Below, piece by piece: positions 1-5,238 of a DNA stretch of 5,238 nt (the stretch's first letter is position 1; the number at the start of each line of letters is the position of its first letter). A program made the translations under genes and the position numbers. Origin of the DNA: Wenzhouxiangella sp. (lineage in GTDB: Bacteria > Pseudomonadota > Gammaproteobacteria > Xanthomonadales > Wenzhouxiangellaceae); assembly GCA_007135355.1 (NCBI GenBank), contig SLJA01000092.1, positions 1 through 5,238 on the forward strand. The letters run 5' to 3'. The notes below the pieces were generated by a model. It was not told where the DNA came from. It did no database searches and saw nothing but the letters and a program-made list of their open reading frames with translations.

Positions 1-1
1 C

Positions 2-100
2 AGCACCATCACTGAACTGCTGCTGGGCAGCACCGCCGAAGCGGTCTGCCACCGCGCCCGGCGGCCGGTGCTGCTGGTGCCGGGCTCAGAGCGGAAATAA
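2..100 (+). CDS. Universal stress protein (UspA family), C-terminal fragment
   Basis: Only the last 32 codons and the TAA stop are in the window; the gene starts upstream of the left edge. The readable tail contains L-L-L-G-S-T-A-E followed by a basic stretch (H-R-A-R-R) and P-V-L-L-V-P. This is the characteristic end of UspA proteins, in which the G-S-T segment belongs to the nucleotide-binding loop and the P-V-L-L-V strand is the last beta strand of the Rossmann-like fold. Family members are cytosolic proteins linked to stress survival, and those with the G-(S/T) motif usually bind ATP. The N-terminal half of the G-2X-G-9X-G motif is not visible, so ATP binding cannot be settled here. Its last 15 bases overlap the end of the convergent permease gene. 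The family call is fairly secure although the fragment is short. Confidence 0.82.
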   Translation, partial: STITELLLGSTAEAVCHRARRPVLLVPGSERK

Positions 101-1891
101 CAGCGGCACGGCGATCAGGGTCGCAATCAGCATCAGCACCTGCAGCGGCACGCCGAAGCGGACGAAATCACCGAAACGATAACCGCCGGCGCTGAGCACC
201 AGGGTGTTGACGGGTGAAGACACCGGCGTGGCGAAGGCACTCGATGCGGCGATGGCAATCGCCATCAACATGGCGTAAGGGTTGACGTCCAGGGCCAGGG
301 CGGCCTGTAGCGCAATCGGCGCGACCAGCACGGTGGTGGCCGTATTCGAGACGACCTGGCTCAAGCCCGCGGTGAAGATGAACAGCACGGCCATCACCGC
401 CAGCGGCCCGTAGTCGCCGGTCGTATTCATGAGCGCGTCCGCGGCCAGCGCCAACCCCCCGGTCTTGTCCAGCGCCGTGGCCATGGGCAGGATGGCGGCG
501 ATCAGGACCACGGCCTCCCAGTTGATGCTGCGGTAGGCCTCTTCCACGCTGACGCAGCGCGTCAGCACGAGCGCCACGGCGGCCAGCAGCACGGCGATGA
601 CGTTGTCTACCAGCCCGAAGGTCATCGCCAGCATCATGCCCAGCAGGATGGCGATGGCCACCGGTGCCAGACTGGCTCGCTCGCTGACCTCGCTTTGCAA
701 GTCGGCAAGGAGCAGCAAATCGCGGCGTGAACGGGCCGTCTGCTTCAACGCCCTGGGTCCACCGGTCAACAGCAGCGTATCGCCGGCCGCCAGCGGACGA
801 TCGAGGTCAAGAAACACAGACTCGCTGCCGCCGGCGCGCTGGGCCAAAACGGTCACGCCGGCTCCGCTGTGCAGTCTCAGCTGGCGCAAGGTGCGGCCAA
901 TAAAGGCCGAGCGCGGTGGCACCACGGCGTCGACCAGCAATAGCGAAGCCGGCGGCTCAGCTCGGCGCTGCACCACGCGCAGCCCGAATCGATCGACAAT
1001 TTCCGCCACCGCGGCTTCAGTGCCCACGACGTAAAGATCGTCCTGGTCACGAATCATGGTGCCGGGCTCCGCCTTGCGCACGAAGCGGCCTTTCGGTGTG
1101 GTGCTGGCGATGGCCAATACCGTGACGCCGAAGCGCGAACGCAGCTCGCTGGAACTGACATCAGCCGACGCCAATAGTGAATGACGCGGCACCTGCAAAT
1201 GTTGCAGTTGCTGATCCAATTCATACTGGGCAAATAGTTCAGCCCAACTCGGCTCACCCGGTTCGGCACAGGCCGGCTTGCGCTCGACCAGTAGCCAGGG
1301 ACCGACAACAAGCACATATACCAGGCCCAGCGCCAGCATGACCAGCCCGGGCAGTGTGAACGAGAAGAAACCGAACGGCTCGATCCCCGATTGCTGCAGC
1401 TGGGCTGTCACGACCAGGTTCGGCGGGGTCCCGATCAAGGTCAACATCCCGCCCAGTAGGGCCGCGTAAGCCAGCGGCATGAGCAGGCGCGACGGGCTGA
1501 TCTGGCGGCGCCGGGCGATGGCCAGCACCACCGGCAACATGACGGCCACCGTTCCGGTCGAGCTCAGGAAACCCGACAGCAGCGCGGTCACCAACATGAT
1601 CACCGCCGTCAATCCCGCGAGGGACTGGCCCGCCATGGCCTCGACGCGTCGGCCCAAGGCATCGGCCACTCCGGTCTGAAACAGCCCCGCCCCAACCACA
1701 AACAGGGCGGCAATCATCAGAACCACCGGGTCGGCAAACCCGGCCAGGGCTTCGCCAGTGGTGATCAGGCCGGTCAAGGTCAGCGCCAGCAGCCCCATAA
1801 GCGCGATCAGGTCCAGACGCAGACGATTGCTGACAAACAGCACCAGCATCAGCAGCAGAATGCCCAGCGCCAGCCACAGGGAAGTGCTCAA
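86..1891 (-). CDS. SLC13/DASS family permease with two internal RCK_C (TrkA-C) domains
   Basis: The 601-residue product is an inner-membrane secondary transporter of the divalent anion:sodium symporter (SLC13) type. Its layout is hydrophobic helices over about residues 3-203, a soluble insert at about 205-405, and further helices at about 408-601. The insert holds two RCK_C-like domains (about 240-305 and 317-390), each with the pattern of an acidic/glycine turn followed by D-x-L-x-V/L-x-G. The paired family signatures are visible: S-S-T-G-T-V-A near 110-116 (canonically S-N-T) and S-N-T-A-T-T near 515-520. G-T-P-P-N at 154-158 and G-G-Y-R-F-G-D at 569-575 are also typical. The length matches SLC13 permeases with TrkA-C inserts (about 590-610). 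The open frame extends upstream to 2161, but that extension runs inside the neighbouring gene and is not membrane-like. I chose the TTG at 1891 because it has GGAG 7 nt upstream and places helix 1 at the N-terminus. The substrate (sulfate, dicarboxylate or other anion) cannot be read from sequence. The gene lies 46 nt downstream of the HD-GYP/REC gene and is probably co-transcribed with it. Confidence 0.9.
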   Translation of the reverse strand: MSTSLWLALGILLLMLVLFVSNRLRLDLIALMGLLALTLTGLITTGEALAGFADPVVLMIAALFVVGAGLFQTGVADALGRRVEAMAGQSLAGLTAVIMLVTALLSGFLSSTGTVAVMLPVVLAIARRRQISPSRLLMPLAYAALLGGMLTLIGTPPNLVVTAQLQQSGIEPFGFFSFTLPGLVMLALGLVYVLVVGPWLLVERKPACAEPGEPSWAELFAQYELDQQLQHLQVPRHSLLASADVSSSELRSRFGVTVLAIASTTPKGRFVRKAEPGTMIRDQDDLYVVGTEAAVAEIVDRFGLRVVQRRAEPPASLLLVDAVVPPRSAFIGRTLRQLRLHSGAGVTVLAQRAGGSESVFLDLDRPLAAGDTLLLTGGPRALKQTARSRRDLLLLADLQSEVSERASLAPVAIAILLGMMLAMTFGLVDNVIAVLLAAVALVLTRCVSVEEAYRSINWEAVVLIAAILPMATALDKTGGLALAADALMNTTGDYGPLAVMAVLFIFTAGLSQVVSNTATTVLVAPIALQAALALDVNPYAMLMAIAIAASSAFATPVSSPVNTLVLSAGGYRFGDFVRFGVPLQVLMLIATLIAVPLLFPL

Positions 1892-1898
1892 CAGAAAT

Positions 1899-1902
1899 CT
1901 CC
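1899..1902 (-). promoter_or_regulatory. Shine-Dalgarno site deciding the TTG start of the permease
   Basis: GGAG on the minus strand lies 7 nt before the TTG at 1891-1889. No ATG or GTG with comparable upstream sequence precedes the first membrane helix in this frame. The next in-frame ATG downstream falls inside helix 1, so this site supports the TTG as the real start. Confidence 0.6.
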
Positions 1903-1937
1903 GAGGTCCGCTTGCGATTGCATCGGGGACAGTATTG

Positions 1938-3779
1938 TCACCCAGGTCGAAGGGATGATGCGTCCGGTTGCAAGCGGCCGCGCCGCTGCAGCCTGTCCAG
2001 ACAGGCATGCACATCACCAGCTCCGAATGGCTTGGGAAGGAAATCATCGGCGCCAATGCGCGCCAGGAAATACTGCTCAGCCGCCTCGGGGTTGCCGCTG
2101 ACCATGACTGCGGCAGTGTTCTCCAATAAACCAGAACGACGCAGTTCGCGCAGCAAGGCAAAACCGCTCATTCCTGACAGCAGGATTTCAAAAAAAATAA
2201 CGTCGACAGGACAATTCTTCATGCTTTCCAAAGCCTGTGCGCCGCTCTCGGCATGGCTGACCTCAAAGCCGACAGCAACCAGAAACCGCTCAAGCTGGCT
2301 GCGTATTGATGGGTCATGGTCGACCACGAGGCAGTGGCGACCAGGCTGAGCGCTGAAAAGCGTCGTGTTTTGCACGGTCGGCTCGCGGTTGACGCTGTCA
2401 GGTTCTGTGGGCGGCGGCGAACGGTGCTCCTCGACGGGCCGGGGCAAAGACTCAGCCTCGGCGCCGGACGCTGCTTGAGTGTCGCCGGTGGTATGAGACG
2501 GCAACGCCAGCAGATCGAATAGTTGCGCGGTCAGTTCGCGCATGCCATAGCCATGCGCGTTATCCGGCAGCAACTCGTCGATTCGCGGCGTTTCAGGATC
2601 AGGGTCATCGGTCCGTGCGGCTAACACGATCTCCTCTCCCAGTCTGAACGCCTGGGGTGGGCCGATAATGGGCCTGACCAAGGGCGCGATCGCACCTTGG
2701 CGGCGCATTTCCAGGGCAACGGCCAAGCGTCCGTCACTGAGGCGCAGCAGGGTGCCGGGGGGAACCCAACCCAGAAATTGTGCAAAGGCCTCAACCAGGG
2801 TCTGGTCAAACTGGTGCCCGCGTTGCTTCCACAGCACGCCCAAGGCCTGCTGATGCGTCATTGGCCGGCCGTGCGCGCGCTCGGAGGTCATGGCGTCATA
2901 CGCATCCACAATGCCAATCATGCGAGCCAGCACCGGCACCGCGTCTCCAGTTAGCCCCCTCGGGTAGCCCAGCCCGTCGGGCCGCTCATGACTGGCGTAA
3001 ACAGCGCCGGTCACCTCCCAGGACAGTTCCGGGTCGCGCTTGAGCAACTCGAAGCCGATCTCCGGGTGCGCGCGCAGGGCTTCCAACTCGCTGACCGACA
3101 ACTGCCCGGGCTTGGTTAGCAGATTCAAATCCAGGCGGACCTTGCCAAGATCATGCAGTAAGCCGACCAGCGCGGCGGTTTCCACTCGCTCGCGATTCCA
3201 ATTCAGGGCCTGCGCAAAACCCGCCATGAGGATGCTGGTATTAACCAGATGCTGGGCCAGATAGTGACGCGCTTCCTTGATCCTGGTCAGCCAGACCAGG
3301 GCAGCCAGCGACAGCTTTTGAGCCCGCACGAGCAAAGAGACGACAGAACGGGCCAGAGACATGTCCAGCTGACCCGTGCGCCGAAAACTGATCAGAAAAC
3401 TCCACACTTTGTCGGTCAGACCGCGGTGAATACGCAGCCCAATCCGCATGGATTCAGGGGTCAGCCTACTGCTTTGCAGCAAATCAATCCGCTTGGGCAG
3501 CGGCGGCAGCTGTTCAACCAGCGGTGCGACCTTCCGTCCCGTGGGTCTGGCCTTGTTGACGCTGCTGCCCAGATCGACGATCACCCATTGGCAGCACTGC
3601 TGGAGCAGCCGCTTTTGTTCAAAGGTCTCCAACATCAGGGCAGGCCCGGGAAAAGGGCTATCCTGCCAGTCAATATCCAGTCCAACCAGCCGATAGCCCA
3701 GTTTCAGCTCGGACGGCTCAAGCCGGAACAACTCGTCACCGAGCCTCCAGTCCAGCGGCTTTTCCCATCCTGCTGTCAT
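1938..3779 (-). CDS. DUF3391 - HD-GYP phosphodiesterase - C-terminal receiver (REC) protein
   Basis: This 613-residue cytosolic signalling protein is predicted to hydrolyse cyclic di-GMP. Residues ~20-110 resemble DUF3391 (L-K-L-G-Y, then D-x-D-W-Q-D-S-P-F and V-I-V-D), which commonly precedes HD-GYP domains. The HD-GYP domain covers ~165-360, with His177, His209-Asp210 (H-D-L-G-K), His238 (A-H-P-E-I-G), H-E-R-P-D-G-L-G-Y-P at 264-273 and Asp292 (V-D-A-Y-D-A-M-T). Most relatives have H-H-E at the signature; here it is S263-H264-E265, so one usual metal ligand is replaced. A low-complexity Pro/Glu/Ser linker covers ~390-478. A REC domain covers ~480-605, with acidic residues Asp487 and Asp489, Ser561 and Lys583 (L-P-K-P-F) conserved, but Glu531 sits where the phosphoacceptor Asp is expected. 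The order is the reverse of RpfG (REC first). I prefer the ATG at 3779, preceded by AGGGG; a TTG at 3842 would add 21 residues. Activity is inferred, not shown. Confidence 0.9.
   Translation of the reverse strand: MTAGWEKPLDWRLGDELFRLEPSELKLGYRLVGLDIDWQDSPFPGPALMLETFEQKRLLQQCCQWVIVDLGSSVNKARPTGRKVAPLVEQLPPLPKRIDLLQSSRLTPESMRIGLRIHRGLTDKVWSFLISFRRTGQLDMSLARSVVSLLVRAQKLSLAALVWLTRIKEARHYLAQHLVNTSILMAGFAQALNWNRERVETAALVGLLHDLGKVRLDLNLLTKPGQLSVSELEALRAHPEIGFELLKRDPELSWEVTGAVYASHERPDGLGYPRGLTGDAVPVLARMIGIVDAYDAMTSERAHGRPMTHQQALGVLWKQRGHQFDQTLVEAFAQFLGWVPPGTLLRLSDGRLAVALEMRRQGAIAPLVRPIIGPPQAFRLGEEIVLAARTDDPDPETPRIDELLPDNAHGYGMRELTAQLFDLLALPSHTTGDTQAASGAEAESLPRPVEEHRSPPPTEPDSVNREPTVQNTTLFSAQPGRHCLVVDHDPSIRSQLERFLVAVGFEVSHAESGAQALESMKNCPVDVIFFEILLSGMSGFALLRELRRSGLLENTAAVMVSGNPEAAEQYFLARIGADDFLPKPFGAGDVHACLDRLQRRGRLQPDASSLRPG
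2190..2197 (-). repeat. 8-base homopolymer (A8 on plus, T8 on coding strand) at the REC active site
   Basis: The eight consecutive bases encode the end of an Ile codon and two Phe codons directly before the Glu codon (2187-2189) that replaces the phosphoacceptor Asp. It is a long homopolymer for this GC-rich gene. Adding one base creates a TGA directly after the Phe codons. Losing one base leads to a TGA nine codons later. Both would leave DUF3391 and HD-GYP intact but remove a working REC domain. The run itself is directly visible; any regulatory use of it is speculation. Confidence 0.6.
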
Positions 3780-3783
3780 TTTT

Positions 3784-3788
3784 CCCCT
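3784..3788 (-). promoter_or_regulatory. Probable Shine-Dalgarno site of the HD-GYP/REC gene
   Basis: AGGGG on the minus strand precedes the ATG at 3779-3777 by 4 nt. The spacing is short but usable, and the alternative start (TTG at 3842) has no clear purine-rich sequence upstream. This decides the start in favour of the ATG. Confidence 0.5.
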
Positions 3789-3945
3789 GGCAAACCTCGC
3801 CGGCCGCTTCCCAAGTCGCCTTTCGGTTGCAGTATGAACCAACGCACAGGGTCAAGATTACATGAATACGTTGGTGATATCCTGCCGCCCGATTTGTCGA
3901 TGCACCCCAAGACGGTGACATCAAATCAACCATTTCCAGTCCACC

Positions 3946-3950
3946 GAGGA
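3946..3950 (+). promoter_or_regulatory. Possible weak Shine-Dalgarno site of the M13 peptidase gene
   Basis: GAGGA lies 11 nt before the ATG at 3962, which is longer than the usual 5-9 nt spacing. It is the only purine-rich element near this start, and the start itself is supported by the signal-like sequence that follows. Confidence 0.35.
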
Positions 3951-3961
3951 TCAAGCTTCCG

Positions 3962-5238
3962 ATGAAACCTTTGCATTTTGTGCTGGCTGCCGGTCTGGCC
4001 GCCGGTTGCTCTTTTGGCACGGCGGCCGATAAGTCCAGGCTCGGCAGCTGGGGAATCGAAACCGCGCATGTCAACGTGGCCTTGCACCCGGGCGACGACT
4101 TTTTCGAGTTCGTCAACTACGGCTGGATTGCACAATCCGAGCTGCCGCCGGGCTTTTCGCGCTTCGGCGCCTTCGCCGAACTGGCGCTGGAAGCCGAGGA
4201 AAACGTCGACGCCATCATCCAGGAAGCCATCGCCGCAGCCGATTCGGCCGCGCCGGGCACGCCGCCGCAGCAGATCGGCGCCCTGTTCGCCAGCTACATG
4301 GACACCGACACCATCGAGAACCTGGGCCTGAGCCCGATTCAGGAGGGCCTGGACGCGCTGCTCGAGCTCGACAGCCACGAAGCAGTCGCACGCTGGATGG
4401 CCCGGCCCGGCACCAACAGCATCATCGGCGTCGGCATCGGCCAGGACCAGGGCGATCCGACCCGCCACATCACCAGCGTCCGCCAGTCCGGCCTGGGGCT
4501 GCCCAGCCGTGACCACTACCTGCGCCAGGACGAGCCCTTTCCGGCCCATCGCGCAGCCTACGTCGACTACATCGAAGCCACTCTTGAGCGGGCCGGTATC
4601 GACAACGCGCGCGAGCGCGCCGAGGCCGTCATGGCGCTGGAGACCCAGCTGGCCGAGATTCACTGGACCCGCGTACAGCAGCGCGACCGCGAGGCCAACT
4701 ACGACCTGCGTCCGCGCGCCGAGCTGGAAGATTTCGCCCCCGGTTTCTACTGGGCGGCGTTTTTCGAGGAGCGTCACTTGAGCGACATCGAGGAGCTGGT
4801 GATCGCCACCAACGGCGCCGTTCAGGCCTCGGCCACGCTGTTTGCCGAAACGCCGGTCGACACCTGGGTCAGCTACCACGCGTTCCACTGGGTCAACAAT
4901 CACGCCACCCGTCTGCCGGCAGCTTTCGCCGACGCACATTTCGATTTCTTCCAGCGTCGCCTGAACGGGGTCGACGAGCCGCGGCCGCGCGATCGCCGCG
5001 CCATCAACCTGGTTTCCGGCAGCCTGGGCGAACTGGTCGGCCAGATCTACGTTCAGCGCCACTTCCCGCCCGAGTACCGGGCGCAGATGATGGAATTGGT
5101 CGAATATCTGCGCCGCGCCTTCCGCGAGCGCCTGGAGACCCTGGAGTGGATGGATGACGAGACCCGGGTCGAAGCCCTGGCCAAGCTCGAGTCCTTCCAT
5201 CCCAAGATCGGCTACCCGGACCGCTGGCGCGACTATTC
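3962..5238 (+). CDS. M13 family zinc metallopeptidase (neprilysin/PepO-like), N-terminal part
   Basis: The gene runs off the right edge after 425 complete codons; M13 peptidases are usually about 670-700 residues, so roughly 60 percent is present. The visible part is the Peptidase_M13_N region. It shows G-D-D-F-F-E-F-V-N at 44-52, L-G-L-P-S-R-D-H-Y-L at 178-187, G-E-L-V-G-Q-I-Y-V near 356-364, and a T-R-V-E-A-L-A-K-L ... P-K-I-G-Y-P-D-R-W-R-D-Y block at 401-425, all typical of the family. The catalytic H-E-x-x-H and the downstream zinc-ligand Glu are expected beyond the window, so activity cannot be confirmed. Residues 1-16 form a short export signal with a possible lipobox A-A-G-C (Cys16) followed by Ser, which would suggest an outer-membrane lipoprotein; the Ala at -3 is less usual than Leu. 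The family normally cleaves oligopeptides in the periplasm or outside the cell. It is transcribed divergently from the HD-GYP/REC gene, and no functional link is evident. Confidence 0.92.
   Translation, partial: MKPLHFVLAAGLAAGCSFGTAADKSRLGSWGIETAHVNVALHPGDDFFEFVNYGWIAQSELPPGFSRFGAFAELALEAEENVDAIIQEAIAAADSAAPGTPPQQIGALFASYMDTDTIENLGLSPIQEGLDALLELDSHEAVARWMARPGTNSIIGVGIGQDQGDPTRHITSVRQSGLGLPSRDHYLRQDEPFPAHRAAYVDYIEATLERAGIDNARERAEAVMALETQLAEIHWTRVQQRDREANYDLRPRAELEDFAPGFYWAAFFEERHLSDIEELVIATNGAVQASATLFAETPVDTWVSYHAFHWVNNHATRLPAAFADAHFDFFQRRLNGVDEPRPRDRRAINLVSGSLGELVGQIYVQRHFPPEYRAQMMELVEYLRRAFRERLETLEWMDDETRVEALAKLESFHPKIGYPDRWRDY

Larger units (their letters stand above)
3780..3961. promoter_or_regulatory. 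Divergent intergenic region, expected to hold promoters for both directions
   Basis: The 182 bp separate the leftward HD-GYP/REC gene from the rightward M13 peptidase gene, so promoters for both must lie here or overlap the gene starts. The part from about 3850 to 3960 is more AT-rich than the flanks. On the minus strand TGTAAT (3862-3857) resembles a -10 hexamer, but I found no well-spaced -35 partner. On the plus strand TTGGTG (3871-3876) resembles a -35 but has no good -10. A GATATC palindrome lies at 3876-3881. No operator, riboswitch or terminator hairpin is convincing, so the region is called from gene geometry only. Confidence 0.45.

Noticed and set aside
1254..1877. 207-codon minus-strand frame inside the permease gene
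   Set aside because: It is an out-of-frame shadow, Gly/Ala/Arg/Asp-rich, of the well-supported permease membrane region.
1892..1937. Terminator or promoter between the HD-GYP/REC gene and the permease
   Set aside because: No stable hairpin with a T-run and no paired -35/-10 elements are visible in the 46 nt, so co-transcription is the simpler reading.
1892..2161. N-terminal extension of the permease frame by 90 codons
   Set aside because: It overlaps the REC-coding end of the upstream gene, its translation is Cys/Trp-rich and unlike any SLC13 N-terminus, and a TTG with a good ribosome-binding site exists at 1891.
3780..3842. 21-codon upstream extension of the HD-GYP/REC gene from a TTG
   Set aside because: The ATG at 3779 has AGGGG before it; the extension is Arg-rich, shows no domain similarity and lacks a ribosome-binding site.
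3249..3965. 238-codon plus-strand frame opposite the HD-GYP gene, running up to the M13 start
   Set aside because: The protein is Gln/Pro/Arg-rich without a domain, and most of it is antisense to the conserved DUF3391/HD-GYP coding sequence.
3926..5200. 424-codon open frame on the minus strand opposite the M13 peptidase gene
   Set aside because: The plus-strand frame has clear M13 family motifs along its whole length. The antisense frame lacks any recognisable domain and is the long stop-free shadow expected opposite a GC-rich gene.
1..5238. CRISPR array, tRNA/rRNA, insertion sequence or attachment site
   Set aside because: No regularly spaced repeats, tRNA-like cloverleaf, transposase motifs or terminal inverted repeats were noticed; almost all of the window is accounted for by four coding regions.

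Overview
The base composition is moderately GC-rich, and the gene content fits a free-living Proteobacterium, most likely a gammaproteobacterium. The pointers are an HD-GYP protein with a DUF3391-type N-terminus, an SLC13 permease with inserted RCK_C (TrkA-C) domains, a UspA-type stress protein and an M13 peptidase with a possible lipobox. This placement is an inference from gene families; no marker gene is present.

Layout from left to right. (1) Positions 2-100 on the plus strand hold the last 32 codons of a UspA-family universal stress protein. (2) Positions 86-1891 on the minus strand hold a complete SLC13/DASS-type permease with two cytosolic RCK_C domains. Its stop codon overlaps the end of the usp gene in a convergent arrangement. 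(3) Positions 1938-3779 on the minus strand hold a multidomain signalling protein: DUF3391-like domain, HD-GYP cyclic-di-GMP phosphodiesterase domain, linker, and C-terminal receiver (REC) domain. (4) Positions 3780-3961 form a 182-bp divergent intergenic region. (5) From 3962 to the right edge, on the plus strand, is the N-terminal ~425 residues of an M13 (neprilysin/PepO-like) zinc metallopeptidase; its catalytic domain lies beyond the window.

The HD-GYP/REC gene and the permease gene point the same way and are 46 nt apart, so they probably form a two-gene transcription unit read leftward from the divergent region. If so, a cyclic-di-GMP signalling protein is co-expressed with an anion or dicarboxylate-type transporter that carries its own regulatory domains.

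The most unusual feature is the signalling protein. Its receiver domain is at the C-terminus, opposite to the REC-HD-GYP order of RpfG. The phosphoacceptor aspartate is replaced by glutamate, and that codon directly abuts an 8-base homopolymer where a one-base slip in either direction would truncate the receiver domain. In addition, the HD-GYP signature reads S-H-E where most family members have H-H-E. No RNA gene, mobile element, CRISPR array or clear rho-independent terminator was found.
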